From Eukaryota sp. TZLM1-RC (taxonomy: Eukaryota; Metamonada: BaSk clade), in assembly GCA_040285825.1 (NCBI GenBank), contig JAUPSS010000004.1:5091658-5155657 (forward strand): a DNA stretch of 64,000 nucleotides. The letters are read 5' to 3'. The translations under genes and the position numbers were made by a program. The notes beneath the pieces are model-generated. The model did no database searches. It saw nothing but the letters and a program-made list of their open reading frames with translations, and was not told where the DNA came from. Positions within the stretch are counted from its first letter, which is position 1; every line of letters starts with the position of its first letter. Below, piece by piece: positions 11,410-21,631 of this stretch.

Positions 11410-11814
11410 ATGGCTAGCATTTTGGAAAACGTCTTTGAAGTAAAAGACATTGATCCTGAACATGGGAAGAAATTCGACAAAGTCTCAAGACTTGTGTGTT
11501 CTTCTGTAGGCAGTACTCCTATGGAAGTACATCTTGACATCAACTCAGACATATGGCCGGTTGAAGTTAAAGACCGACTTGAAATGCTCATTTCAACAAC
11601 TCTTGCTTTGGGAACTGATGAAACTGACACCACCCTTCTTGACAAATACGATTATGCCATGTCTGGGAGGGTATTCCGGTTTATTGAAGAAGGAGATCAG
11701 CATTCGGTATACGCATCTTTTGGGGGGTTATTGCTCAAAGTCAAATCAGCACCACATAACATTTCAGGATTTAGTCTAGACCAAGAAATTTATATACTTA
11801 TTAGAAAGGTTTAA
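11410..11814 (+). CDS. RPB8: RNA polymerase subunit RPB8 (RPABC3)
   Basis: A protein of 134 residues from the ATG at 11410; a longer frame from 11350 lacks homology. It opens MASILENVFEVKDIDPEHGK, the hallmark of RPB8, and continues with KFDKVSRL, an acidic loop, FEYVMYG-like YDYAMSGRVFRF, and YASFGGLLLKVK near the C-terminus. RPB8 is an OB-fold subunit shared by RNA polymerases I, II and III and acts in the nucleus. The length is slightly below the usual 145-150 residues. No intron is seen. The LINE A relic just upstream leaves only about 90 bp for promoter and leader. The gene converges on eIF4E, with about 220 bp between the stops. Confidence 0.95.
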   Translation: MASILENVFEVKDIDPEHGKKFDKVSRLVCSSVGSTPMEVHLDINSDIWPVEVKDRLEMLISTTLALGTDETDTTLLDKYDYAMSGRVFRFIEEGDQHSVYASFGGLLLKVKSAPHNISGFSLDQEIYILIRKV

Positions 11815-12034
11815 GATTAAATTTAATAAATGTAGAATTTTATTTATTTTTGTTTTTCTAATTTTTATTACTTTTCATGGTCTATGTATTATCATATGGT
11901 TGTGCAAGACATGTAAATAAGCAAGTGACAATAGTATGAAAGAGTGGTGATGTAACAAAACAGGAAACTGTATGTGTAGCAGTAAATCAGCATCATAAAA
12001 TATTCCAATAAAGTCTTTATTACACAAACACGGT

Positions 12035-12634
12035 TTAAAACTTGAGTTTACCTCCCGGAATGGCATCACATTCGTTGGGGTGATGTGGAGTGAACACCAG
12101 ATGTTCCCGTTTGACATCACATTGATCGATAAGAATCTCTGCAATTTGTTTAATGGCTTCTACATCATCACAACTACGTAACCAAATGTCTACCCTTGGA
12201 GAACCCCTCTTAACAAGGATGTAAATGCCAGTTATAAGGTCTCCTAATTCTCCAAATTGTTCACCAACCAAGAACATTAGAATGTTATCAACGAATTGGT
12301 TGATTTCGGATTCATTCCCTCGGAACGAAGGGAGACTGTATTTGTAACGGCCTCCATTAGCATTATTTGGGTCCTCCCATGTTGGTTTCACGTCAGCTTC
12401 AAAAACTTGAAGGGAAGATCCGGATTTGTAATCTGATGTTTTTGGAAGTGCCTTGAGGATAGAGACAAACTTCTCGGCTGTGGAGAAAGTGATGAGATTC
12501 CTCATTGTGTTTTCAAAAGAACTCTTGTCCTTGGAAGCTTCAGCTGCTGTGAAGTAGAGAGTCCATGAGCGATGTAAGGGATGTTCTTCCACTTCCTGGG
12601 GAGAGGGTGAGATGTGCTGTTCAACTGAGGTCAT
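12035..12634 (-). CDS. Translation initiation factor eIF4E-like, cap-binding
   Basis: A protein of 199 residues. After a short N-terminal tail it shows HPLHRSWTLYF (W24, equivalent to mammalian W56), KPTWEDPNNANGGR (W86 and E87, equivalent to W102/E103), LVGEQFGE, and VDIWLRSCDD (W151, equivalent to W166). These are the cap-stacking and cap-recognition positions. Two usual features differ: the dorsal tryptophan that contacts eIF4G/4E-BP (FW in the helix after STAEKF) is valine (V57), and the GGRW tryptophan is tyrosine (Y97). It may therefore be a divergent or specialised isoform. It acts in the cytoplasm, binding the mRNA 5' cap. The stop of the Fanzor relic lies 42 bp upstream of the start codon on the same strand. 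Confidence 0.88.
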   Translation of the reverse strand: MTSVEQHISPSPQEVEEHPLHRSWTLYFTAAEASKDKSSFENTMRNLITFSTAEKFVSILKALPKTSDYKSGSSLQVFEADVKPTWEDPNNANGGRYKYSLPSFRGNESEINQFVDNILMFLVGEQFGELGDLITGIYILVKRGSPRVDIWLRSCDDVEAIKQIAEILIDQCDVKREHLVFTPHHPNECDAIPGGKLKF

Positions 12635-12675
12635 TGAAACAGATATTGTCTATAACAATGAAATAAGTGTCCTTT

Positions 12676-15090
12676 TTACACCGATGTAGAGGGACTGGGT
12701 TCTTGAGAAGCAGAAAATTGTCTCCTTGATGCCTTTTTCTTTGAAAATTTGTCAACCTTGACTCTCTGCAGGTATTGCGGTCTATCTCCACCATTTACAT
12801 TTGCTTCCATCATTGTTAACATATTCAGCGAAGCATTTCGATCTCTATTCCACAAACTTTCGCATGATTTACACATAGTAAGCCCGTGACGAATAGACAT
12901 CTCATGCCTCTTCCATGGCCTAGGATTTCTGCACCATCTGAATGTTTCAACTGTTTTTTCCGTCTTCTTACAGTTGAAACAACAGCAACTGGTTCGACAC
13001 TCATCAATCAAAAAGACCTTATAATCAGCCTTTTTAAATAGAATTCTCAACCCTTTTCCTTTGGTAGATTCTTTGAATTTCATGTGTTTTCGTTGTTCCC
13101 AGTCTCCAATTCCAATAACTACTTGGCTGGGATCAATCAGTTACTGATTTGAATCTCTGAATCATCTTCCCTCCATCTTGTGCGATTAATCTCAGCCCAC
13201 CATCTTTGTTTCCCAAATATTTTTTGATGATAGACTTCACCAACAATACTATTCACATAATTCTTTTGTTTAATATACTCCATAAATCTATCAAACCTGC
13301 ATCTTTTGGAATTGAATTGGGATAAAGTTGCTTCCCGTTCTGCTACAAATTTAGTCGTGTGATCATTATTTCGCAAATTGAATGAGTAATCAATTTCATG
13401 GGGAATATTGATTTCTTGAAGTACTTCACCTCTTAATAAACTAATTGTTCTTTCAGTCATTTGATTAATTATACTACTGTTTAAAGACATCCTTTGTTGT
13501 TGCTCTTCAGAAGGTTCATAATTGGATAGATCAATAACTCTACCAGTAGAGTTATTGTGATAAGAGTGTCATTCCGTAAGCTGTCTCTTATTCTTTTGAA
13601 TTTGTAACTTTTCGACTCAAATCTTCGTTGATTTTGAGTGTATTTGAAATGAAAATATTTATCTCTCTCAGGTTTGTTTGAATGAGTCATTCCAATAGCT
13701 AAATTGGCAGAAAAATAGAGTAGATCAGATTTCTCTGGATCAGCAGCAGCAAGGGTCATATCTTGGAATTCAGAAGGATTGATACTGTGGTCACCGATAT
13801 ATTTTTCTTTATCTTTCAATTCTTTTGCATTTACTTTGTACTTTTTCAAGTCCATTCTAGATTGAATGAAACTTATGTTAGTCTTTACACTATTCTAGAG
13901 TGTAGTTAGACTTATCTATTTGTTCTTGTATATTAGCTTAATGTTTATTGTTCTGTCATGGAGACTTCACTGGTGATGGTATTGAAATTCAATATAGCTC
14001 ATTTCCCATCGTAATAAATTGCTCTCTCTCTCTGTTCATATGTCTGACTCTAGCCCACAGGCATCACTTACTGCTATTCCATCAGTCTCGATACTAGACA
14101 TGATGTACTTGGAATTTTCTGCATAAAGTTTAGTGTTTTTAATCATATCCATTTTCAAAAAGGTATTCCATAAAACCAGATCATCAGCTTGATGATTGCA
14201 TTGGTAAGACGACCTTGGACCAAGAATGTCTTTGAATTGGACAAAAAACAAGTCCAATAAACATGTCTGGTCAATTCTGATATACGAGGGAATACAAGAA
14301 TTCTTCAAAGGCAGAGCATGAAAGAGTTTGCTTTCCGCATCTTCCGCAATGTTACAAATTTGATTTTAACGAAAAATCAAATTTTAAATATTTTTCCCTT
14401 TTAGAATTACTGGGAAGTAAAAGAGGAATCCGATCATTAATGAAAGCAAAATAATTGATATAATTGAAATAATTGATGAGACTTTGTTTCTCATTGCAGA
14501 AGTTTCGCCATCAATATCTCTACATCCTTCTAAAAGGAAAGATTCAACTTTGTTGATGATTGATGAGAAGTTTCTCCTATCTTGCTTTTCAGGACATTGT
14601 TGTTTCTCTTAACATCATAAAAGCATCAACAACAAACCGATCCAAGTAATCAAAGTAATGCTCCTGGATGTTAGTTTTGAAATTCACAATTAGTTTGTCA
14701 ATTGTGTAATACAAAATATTATTTATTCCTTTTTCTTGATACAACTTTTCGAACAAGTATTTCTCTAAAGTGTTGGTGATAGAATTCCAACAATGGGGCA
14801 CAATGAGGATTTTGCAAAGCTGTTTTTGTCTTTGCGTTAAAGGAACTTTCCTCCTCATTTTGGGACGTGACCATAAAAAAAGCGTCACGAAATAATTGGG
14901 TTTCAATTTTTGGTTAAACATCATTTGGGTTTAAGTCAAAAAGATGCAAATAATAACCACAAATGAACTCTAAACCAACAGTAGAAATTTCCTGACACCT
15001 AATTACTGCCTCATCGATCACGTCAAGCATTTTCGGATCTCTGATGACATTTTTTAGACTGTCCTTATAACCATCATAAGGTTTATGTTT
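12676..15090 (-). pseudogene. Fanzor nuclease relic, copy 3
   Basis: This is the clearest Fanzor in the window. From the N-terminus: helices DSLKNVIRDPKMLDVIDEAV near 15050, REILVRKVVS, then HYFDYLDRFV near 14660, SSIETDGIAVS near 14080 (the family's TDG motif), and RuvC-I TLAAADPEKSDLLYF near 13760. Next come a long insert, VVIGIGDWEQRKHMKF near 13090, RuvC-II plus zinc DECRTSCCCFNC near 12985, RHGLTMCKSC, and RuvC-III LWNRDRNASLNML near 12850, ending RPQYL. All three RuvC acidic residues (D, E, D) are present. Broken by in-frame TAA codons near 14937 and 15100 and several frameshifts (one near 13560). Fanzors are RNA-guided DNA nucleases carried by transposons. The exonuclease and protease modules lie directly upstream on the same strand. 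Confidence 0.88.
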
Positions 15091-15096
15091 GACAGT

Positions 15097-15843
15097 TTAT
15101 ATGAATTGGTCATTGTTAAAGAAATTAAATATTTTCATGGTTAAATCTCTATCCCTTAAACAATAAACTGCAACTGCAGTTCTTCTTTGGGATAAGGATA
15201 AATCTGAGAAGCTATCATTTTCTTGAACCTTCCAAAATTTTGCAAAATATAGAGGATCAAGGTCAATTTTACTCTCCCCTAATAAAATTGTAGAAACTGT
15301 GTTTAGTTTGCGTGGTTGATAATAATGTGTGTAAATACTACAAGTATCAACAACAAATCGACCAGCAATTAAGGGGTTCAAGTGTTTGTGATTCAATTCT
15401 ATTAAATTTGAGTTAAAATATTGAACCCATTCATCAGCACCGATTTCACCCTTAAAAAAGTCCTCATCTTCAGAACCTTTCATAATATGTGGGATGTCAA
15501 ATTTGAGAATTTTAAAACCACATATTATATGAGGATTATAAGTTTTTAATAATTTTTTAAATGAACTTAGCAATTTTTTTTCAGAAAAATGATGATATAA
15601 AGTGATATTTTTATCATCAACTTTGCAATAATGTTCATTTCTGCTTGTTGATTTTTCTACAAGATCACAAAAACAAAGATTTAATTCAACCTGTTCTCGA
15701 GTAAAAATATGTGAAACAGAATTTGCAACAGTTTTTCCTGTAGATTGACAGTAAGAGATGCAATGTTCCCTTGTAGAAATAACAATTATTTCATTCTCAT
15801 CACTGAGCATTTAACCCAACACCAAAATTTCAATATCAAAATG
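15097..15843 (-). pseudogene. PolB-type 3'-5' exonuclease domain, upstream of Fanzor
   Basis: This region carries the DEDDy exonuclease signature of family-B DNA polymerases. Exo I is LHFDIEI near 15835. Exo II is PHIICGFKILKFDIPHI near 15500, with the usual asparagine replaced by lysine but the aspartate kept. The spacing segment includes GRFVVDTCSIY and LGESKIDLD. Exo III is VYCLRDRDLTMKIF near 15140. All four acidic residues and the tyrosine are present. No polymerase palm (SLYPS, YGDTDS) follows: only a TAA and six codons later, in the same frame, the Fanzor N-terminal helices begin. A single TAA separates it from the Ulp1-like region as well. This suggests one original protein of protease, exonuclease and Fanzor. 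The exonuclease might process DNA ends, but that is inference. Confidence 0.72.
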
Positions 15844-16672
15844 TAATATTCTGAGAGTAAATTGTGTTTTGACATTTGATGGTGTTACTAAGGAGTATTT
15901 ATATTGAGTCAGCTGATTCTCATTGAAAAGTGTTTTTACACGTTTCAAAGGTGTGCTCAATACATCAGCTCGCCTTTTTCTGATGTTTTTATGTACAGAG
16001 GAGCATTTCTTTGTCTCAAATGATTTTCGTTCATTGTCATCACAGCTATAAAAACAACTTTTGTCTTGATTGACAAAATGTTTAACATGAGCTGAATCAA
16101 TTGAATTGAGCTGATTTGACAACAACAAATTGATCATTTTTTTTGCAAACAGTATGGGGAATTTTCCACAATCATACAAATTGGATTGAAAAAATTCAGA
16201 TATATTCTGACTGATATTGATTCCAAATTTTTCATAAATTATTGAATTAATATTTTGATGTTGTCCTTCATTATGACGAAGACTATCAAAAAGAAAAGCT
16301 TTTACTATTCTGGATTTGATCCAGAATGCAACAAATACCCCATGTTGTCCAATAGTAAATTGTTCGTCAACAGACCGAATCAAATTTGATTGATGAAATG
16401 CATCATTATAGGGTAGAAGAATCAATGTGTTTTCTTCGTCGCCAGAATTGATCAATTGTGAGCAAAAATCCTCTTGAACAAATCCCCTAAAAAACAATAG
16501 GGCTGATGCGATGGGCCAAACAAGTATTTTGTGATGTGACAGTGGAGTTGATGACTGATTGATAAAGTTGTTGATCGAACCAGTGATTTGTTCATTATCT
16601 AACCACCTGTCTTTAACATCATCATTTTGTTGCCCTCCACTTGTTAAATTAATTTTTTTAAAATATACATTG
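15811..16672 (-). pseudogene. Ulp1-like (C48) cysteine protease domain
   Basis: An open frame without an in-frame ATG runs from about 16672 to the TAA at 15811. It shows DRWLDNEQITGSINNFI (the WLxDxxIxxxxxxL start of Ulp1/SENP folds) and QHGVFVAFW (catalytic His). It continues with KAFLFDSLRHN (catalytic Asp followed by Ser) and FFQSNLYDCGKF (oxyanion Gln and catalytic Cys). The order and spacing fit Ulp1/adenain-like proteases, which cleave SUMO-like or polyprotein substrates; several eukaryotic DNA transposons carry them. A basic stretch (KNIRKRRADV) follows, then the Exo I motif. The start is lost, so the N-terminus is undefined. The frame at 16690-16917 just upstream is unrecognised and may belong to the same element. 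Confidence 0.6.
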
Positions 16673-17028
16673 TTATTATAAAAAGGAATTCAATTTATAT
16701 AATTTTTGATAAAACAATTATAGAATATTTTATCAGATAGGTCATAAATCTCTCCAAAATAAACACAAAATGAATTGCTCCCTTCTATAAAGAGGCTGTG
16801 GGTGGAAAAACTGATGTGTGAAACACATACAGCTTCCAGTTTCGTGCCCCAGACACGACCAGCAAATTCATAGATAATGTGTTGTCTTGAAGGATTTATA
16901 CAATGTTTATTAAACACTCTCTGAAACTCTGTGATGATAACAAAATTTTCAAAAATAGTATTGTACTAAATGGATGTTTTAACTGAAAACCAACAAATAA
17001 AAACCCAATAAAAAAAAGAAAAGTTGCT

Positions 17029-17166
17029 TATATTACATTACATTACATTATATTATATTATATTATATTATATTATATTATATTATATTATATTATATTA
17101 TATTATATTATATTATATTATATTATATTATATTATATTATATTATATTATATTATATTATATTAT
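17029..17166. repeat. (TATTA)n array 1
   Basis: Pentanucleotide array of about 138 bp, with three TTACA variants at its left end. It abuts the first LINE A tail at 17167. Confidence 0.95.
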
Positions 17167-17721
17167 ATGAAAGAAACCCTGCTGAAAGAAACACTTTCTC
17201 TGAATAATTTTGGTTCTGATGATAGAGGTGATGTATACTGTGATTGGATTGATAATTCTGAAGCTATTGTTGACTTTGTCTCATGTAATGTTGCAAACGA
17301 TACTTTGGTTCACAGAAGAAAACTTAATCCTGTGGCTGCTCTGGATTTTAAAGCAAAAGAAAAACATAGAAAATATGATAAAGAAATTGAAGATGCAAAT
17401 GTCGATAGAAATACACAGCTGGTTTTTATTGCTTTCCCATTTTCGATAAATGGAAGATTATCAGTTGAAGCAGAAACTTTTTTGGATGACTTCCAAAAAA
17501 TGGTGAAAGAAAAAACAATGAAAAGATTTGATATTTTTTTATGGCGTTCACGGATTCAATTTGCCATTATTAATAGATTACCGCGGTTTTTCAATCGAAT
17601 TAGAGAAGCTTTAGCTAGACAGCAAGCAAATCAAGATTTTGTAGAGGAAATCTTGGTTTAATGATAGTCGTCCCATTAGTTATGATTTAATTTAATCAAG
17701 TGTGCAAATTCAATAAATAAA
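17167..17721 (+). mobile_element. LINE A 3' fragment, first tandem copy
   Basis: It holds the last 164 codons of LINE A (17167-17661): the endonuclease motif DRGDVYCDW, AIVDFVSC, KEKHRKYDKEIE and the conserved C-terminus ending EEILV, plus the 3' untranslated region ending CAATAAATAAAA. The apparent ATG is made by the repeat TAT followed by G and is not a real start. It is nearly identical to 17872-18426 with the same left junction, so the pair arose by duplication of a 705-bp unit (LINE tail plus array), not by two independent insertions. Confidence 0.92.
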
Positions 17722-17871
17722 ATTATATTATATTATATTACATTATATTATATTATATTATATTATATTATATTATATTATATTATATTATATTATATTA
17801 TATTATATTATATTATATTATATTATATTACATTATATTATATTATATTATATTATATTATATTATATTAT
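17722..17871. repeat. (TATTA)n array 2
   Basis: About 150 bp of TATTA units with two TTACA variants, between the two LINE A tails. Confidence 0.95.
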
Positions 17872-18426
17872 ATGAAAGAAACCCTGCTGAAAGAAACACT
17901 TTCACTGAATAATTTTGGTTCTGATGATAGAGGTGATGTATACTGTGATTGGATTGATAATTCTGAAGCTATTGTTGACTTTGTCTCATGTAATGTTGCA
18001 AACGATACTTTGGTTCGCAGAAGAAAACTTAATCCTGTGGCTGCTCTGGATTTTAAAGCAAAAGAAAAACATAGAAAATATGATAAAGAAATTGAAGATG
18101 CAAATGTCGATAGAAATACACAGCTGGTATTTATTGCTTTCCCATTTTCGATAAATGGAAGATTATCAGTTGAAGCAGAAACTTTTTTGGATGACTTCCA
18201 AAAAATGGTGAAAGAAAAAACAATGAAAAGATTTGATATTTTTTTATGGCGTTCACGGATTCAATTTGCCATTATTAATAGATTACCGCGGTTTTTCAAT
18301 CGAATTAGAGAAGCTTTAGCTAGACAGCAAGCAAATCAAGATTTTGTAGAGGAAATCTTGGTTTAATGATAGTCGTCCCATTAGTTATGATTTAATTTGA
18401 TCAAGTGTGCAAATTCAATAAATAAA
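17872..18426 (+). mobile_element. LINE A 3' fragment, second tandem copy
   Basis: A second copy of the 164-codon LINE A tail, differing from 17167-17721 at only a few bases (for example CACAGAAG versus CGCAGAAG, and one base in the 3' flank). It keeps an open frame despite lacking any coding start. Confidence 0.92.
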
Positions 18427-19005
18427 ATTATATTATATTATATTACATTATATTATATTATATTATATTATATTATATTATATTATATTATATTATATTA
18501 TATTACATTATATTATATTATATTATATTATATTATATTATATTATATTATATTATATTATATTATATTATATTATATTATATTATATTATATTATATTA
18601 TATTATATTATATTATATTATATTATATTATATTATATTATATTATATTATATTATATTATATTATATTATATTATATTATATTATATTATATTATATTA
18701 TATTATATTATATTATATTATATTATATTATATTATATTATATTATATTATATTATATTATATTATATTATATTATATTATATTATATTATATTATATTA
18801 TATTATATTATATTATATTATATTATATTATATTATATTATATTATATTATATTATATTATATTATATTATATTATATTATATTATATTATATTATATTA
18901 TATTATATTATATTATATTATATTATATTATATTATATTATATTATATTATATTATATTATATTATATTATATTATATTATATTATATTATATTATATTA
19001 TATTA
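18427..19005. repeat. (TATTA)n array 3, about 580 bp
   Basis: Nearly pure pentanucleotide array with TTACA variants only near its left end. A 205-codon open frame through it is a by-product of the repeat (ILYYI units) and is not a gene. Confidence 0.97.
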
Positions 19006-19785
19006 ATAAAGTAATACACGTGTCATGTAGTACTTTTCTATTGATTACGATATTCGGCAAATATTCGAGTTTTGTTTTGTTGTTCAACTCAAAAGGCAAC
19101 AATTTCATTTTCGATTTTGATTCTAGTAATGTCTTCAGAAGTTGCAAAGAAAAGCACTTTAGGAATGTGATTCAAAAACATTTCGCTAATCAATCAATAT
19201 GCAGCATTCAACATAAAATTGAATTGTGTAAATCTTCTAATTTCAATAATTCTTATTAGTTGGCACAGAATTTAAAGAACTTCAAATTAATTAATCTAAA
19301 ATCCTCTTTACCAATTTTCCTAAAGACACATTTCGTTTTCTGAGGTGTATGTTAGCAAACATTGATGAAAGTACCTAACAATTTGAAAAATTGGCGATTA
19401 GCTGAAATTGAATTCAGTATGATTTAAAAATTGAACAATTCACCAACATTGTTATTTTTGGAATTTGTTATTCAACAAAATTGAATTACTTTATGTGTAG
19501 AAAATTACTCGTTTATTAATGTCGGCAGTACCAATTATACCTCTTGAAATTGCCACTCATTTAACCAACTTCATGTGAAATTTTTTGCTTTCCTACTGCA
19601 ATTGAGACCTGATTTATTTTAAGCTTATTCGTTTCCATCTTCACAATTTGTTTGTGTAGGGTTTACAAAAACTTCAATTGTTTTTCAAACATCATTTGTT
19701 GGTAGTAAAACAAATTCTGTTCTTTGTTTTCTGAATTGTTACTCCATGCGTTATCCATCATTTAGGGATAAATGATGTTCCTTAA
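19006..19785. other. Region without recognised gene
   Basis: AT-rich flank between the pentanucleotide array and the LINE D relic. A 79-codon frame at 19020-19259 has no recognisable motif. Confidence 0.4.
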
Positions 19786-20075
19786 GTTCATGATGTGGTA
19801 CGTGACAAGCTCTATTGCGTGTGTGAGACGCACAAAATTGAATTGTTTCAAGAACCTTTGCTTCTTTCCTTTTAAATTTAACTGATGAATTTGACAAACA
19901 TTCTTTTGGTGATATTCGTGGACATGTGTTGGTTCCAGTCCTTGGTGGATCGATGGTCACTATTGATGTCAGATCCACAGATGTATCAAACAGCTCAAAT
20001 GAACCACAAGCACCATCTTATAATTCATCTTTACGTATAGTTAAAAAATCCAAAACTAACAAGTATGTTGAAATA
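19786..20075 (+). mobile_element. LINE D relic, left part
   Basis: Plus-strand codons read HDVVRDKLYCVCETHKIELF, matching the HDAVRDQLYCMCKSHRIE region of LINE B. After a frameshift comes the endonuclease-like RGHVLVPVLGGSMVTIDVRS. It is clearly a diverged relative of LINE B. It is interrupted by the opposite-strand LINE C fragment and resumes near 20830. Confidence 0.65.
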
Positions 20076-20089
20076 ATTGCTAATTTTTT

Positions 20090-20820
20090 GTAAACTGTAT
20101 TTTTATTGAAATAAAATTCTATCTAGTATTCAATATCCTCCAAACAAGCATCACTATTGCTAAACCTACTCACATCATGATGTTTATATTCTAAACCAAT
20201 AGCTAAAAGAGCTTTAGACATCATTGTTGAAATAGACTTGAAAATGCAAAAAAACAATTCTATTTAACCAGAAAGTGGAATTCATTTTTTTACCAGACCT
20301 ATTCAGTAAAACTCTGCAGGTCCAATATTGCCAAAAAGAGAAATTGCAAACGGCACAAACTGATATTTCACATGTTCGATTCTACCCAATTGTGCCAATG
20401 GTTCTTCATATTTTTTTATTTTCTCTTTTTCGGCGTTAATTAGCTATAGCTTACGAACTAACGGTTCAATAAAAGCATCTATACTGAAACTTTTACACAT
20501 ACCATATAATTGATCACGAACTGAATCATGAACAATTGAGCGATAGGTTAGAAAATATTTGCATTTTAAAATACGGGAAAGTGTAACCACATTCTTGCAG
20601 CGACAAATTAAATCATTTGGTAACGAACAAGGCCATAAGAAACATCTCATTCTCATAACAGAGGTCCATTGATGATCATTGAGCAGAAGGCCGTAAATGT
20701 TGGGAACTTGGAAGATTAGGAAACTTGAGCAACTGTCTTCAAGGTCAATCAATAAATTTGAAAAACGGGATTTTTTTCTTTAGATAATTTTTCTATTGAT
20801 AAGATGAATGTTAAATCACA
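20090..20820 (-). mobile_element. LINE C fragment inserted into LINE D
   Basis: Minus-strand 5'-truncated LINE of a third family. It shows QVPNIYGLLLNDHQWTSVMR, the CRCKNV...LKCKYF finger, VHDSVRDQLYGMCKSF, then after a stop KIKKYEEPLAQLGRIEHV and FAVSLFGNIGPAE. The same family is at 35.9-36.8 kb. Its left end carries an A-rich 3' tail. Relic D reads on both sides, so C is the younger insertion. Confidence 0.8.
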
Positions 20821-20824
20821 TACC

Positions 20825-21005
20825 CAATTCCTCATTTGTCCATTTTCCTATCTATTTGGAAATTTTGGGCACAACTCTTTGCTATTCTCTACAAAACTTT
20901 TCTCAAATTGTTAAAAATAGAACTGGAATTGACAGAATTTTCTGGTAGAACAGAATTGTATGTCCTATTTTCAAGGGAATACACAGCCTGGTTCTCGTGT
21001 TCGTT
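20825..21005 (+). mobile_element. LINE D relic, right part
   Basis: Combined frames read PFSYLFGNFG, IVKNRTGI and NRIVCPIFKGI, matching the LINE B C-terminus (PFVFSLFGSL, IVKRRTG, NRIVFSIFEGM). Several frameshifts. It lies about 180 bp upstream of the tRNA gene. Confidence 0.6.
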
Positions 21006-21184
21006 GTTATCACTTGTCACCTATAATGACGAAAAGGATGTATGTCTGTTTTCGATAGTAGATGTGAAGTTTTATGAAATAGATTGTCGGTATATGAAAA
21101 ATTAAAATAAGTATATATATACAAACATATTTGACGTTCAGTTGTTGGAGACGGTGATTTACTACGGTCAAGGTTCTCATCCGA

Positions 21185-21266
21185 GCGAGGATGGCCGAGC
21201 GGTTATGGCGCTTGTCTAGAAAACAAGTGGGGTTTCCCCGCGTGAGTTCGAATCTCACTTCTCGCG
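21185..21266 (+). tRNA. tRNA-Ser (anticodon AGA)
   Basis: A complete class II tRNA. The acceptor stem GCGAGGA pairs with TTCTCGC (one G-T pair) with discriminator G at 21266. The D arm has GAGCGGTTATGGC, and the anticodon stem-loop CTTGT-CTAGAAA-ACAAG places AGA at 21218-21220. A long variable arm (TGGGG TTT CCCCG) is diagnostic of serine and leucine tRNAs. The T arm GTGAG-TTCGAAT-CTCAC is perfect. No intron, and no CCA encoded. A T5 run at 21269-21273 follows, suitable for RNA polymerase III termination. The gene is flanked on both sides by LINE fragments. Confidence 0.97.
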
Positions 21267-21359
21267 AATTTTTGAAAGCAAAATTTTCGGTGAAAGAACA
21301 TTTTTTAATAATTTGATGAGTTGAATTTGATGGAGACAGAATGCATTCCACAGTGAAAA

Positions 21360-21434
21360 GAGATTGGTCAAAAACATCAAAGATTTCTGTACTAATTTAC
21401 ATTCTTATTTAAGTCCTTATTTGTATGAGTTATC
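21360..21434 (+). mobile_element. LINE B (second copy), part 1
   Basis: The codons SPYLYELS match LINE B exactly and continue, across the Ty3-like element, as SCELEKLPP from 28485. Sequence upstream of about 21390 is too diverged to align, so the left edge is approximate. Confidence 0.7.
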
Positions 21435-21515
21435 TGTTGCCTTAGGTTGCAAAAGTGGTTGAGATAAAGATAATTTATTTTCTATTCATATTATAAAAGC
21501 CTTAGGGCGCCAACA
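21435..21515 (-). repeat. 3' LTR, 81 bp
   Basis: On the coding strand it begins TGTTGGCGCC and ends AAGGCAACA. It matches 28404-28484 with no difference noticed. This is unusually short for an LTR. Confidence 0.95.
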
Positions 21516-21532
21516 CTGCTTCTTCCCTTTTT
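21516..21532 (-). other. Polypurine tract
   Basis: The coding strand reads AAAAAGGGAAGAAGCAG immediately before the 3' LTR, the position expected for plus-strand DNA priming. Confidence 0.8.
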
Positions 21533-21631
21533 CAGAGCTAATAGGCTAATATAAATATGAATCTAAACTATAAACAAATAACTAAATAACTAAATAACTA
21601 CAAATAACCTAATCTAAACTGAGAATTAGCA

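Noticed and set aside
15097-15843. Complete family-B DNA polymerase (Polinton/Maverick-like)
   Set aside because: Only exonuclease motifs are present. No palm motifs (SLYPS, DTD) follow, and the frame passes straight into Fanzor helices. No integrase, ATPase or capsid gene was found nearby.
12676-16672. Reassignment of TAA in the element
   Set aside because: Host genes in the window end in TAA (flavodoxin-like, eIF4E) and the relic also has frameshifts, so ordinary decay is simpler.
17167-18366. Two independent small genes of 164 codons
   Set aside because: Both are LINE A C-termini lacking natural starts; their ATG is created by the adjoining repeat.
18397-19014. 205-codon open frame rich in ILYY units
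   Set aside because: It is the translation of the TATTA pentanucleotide array; there is no start context and no non-repeat content.
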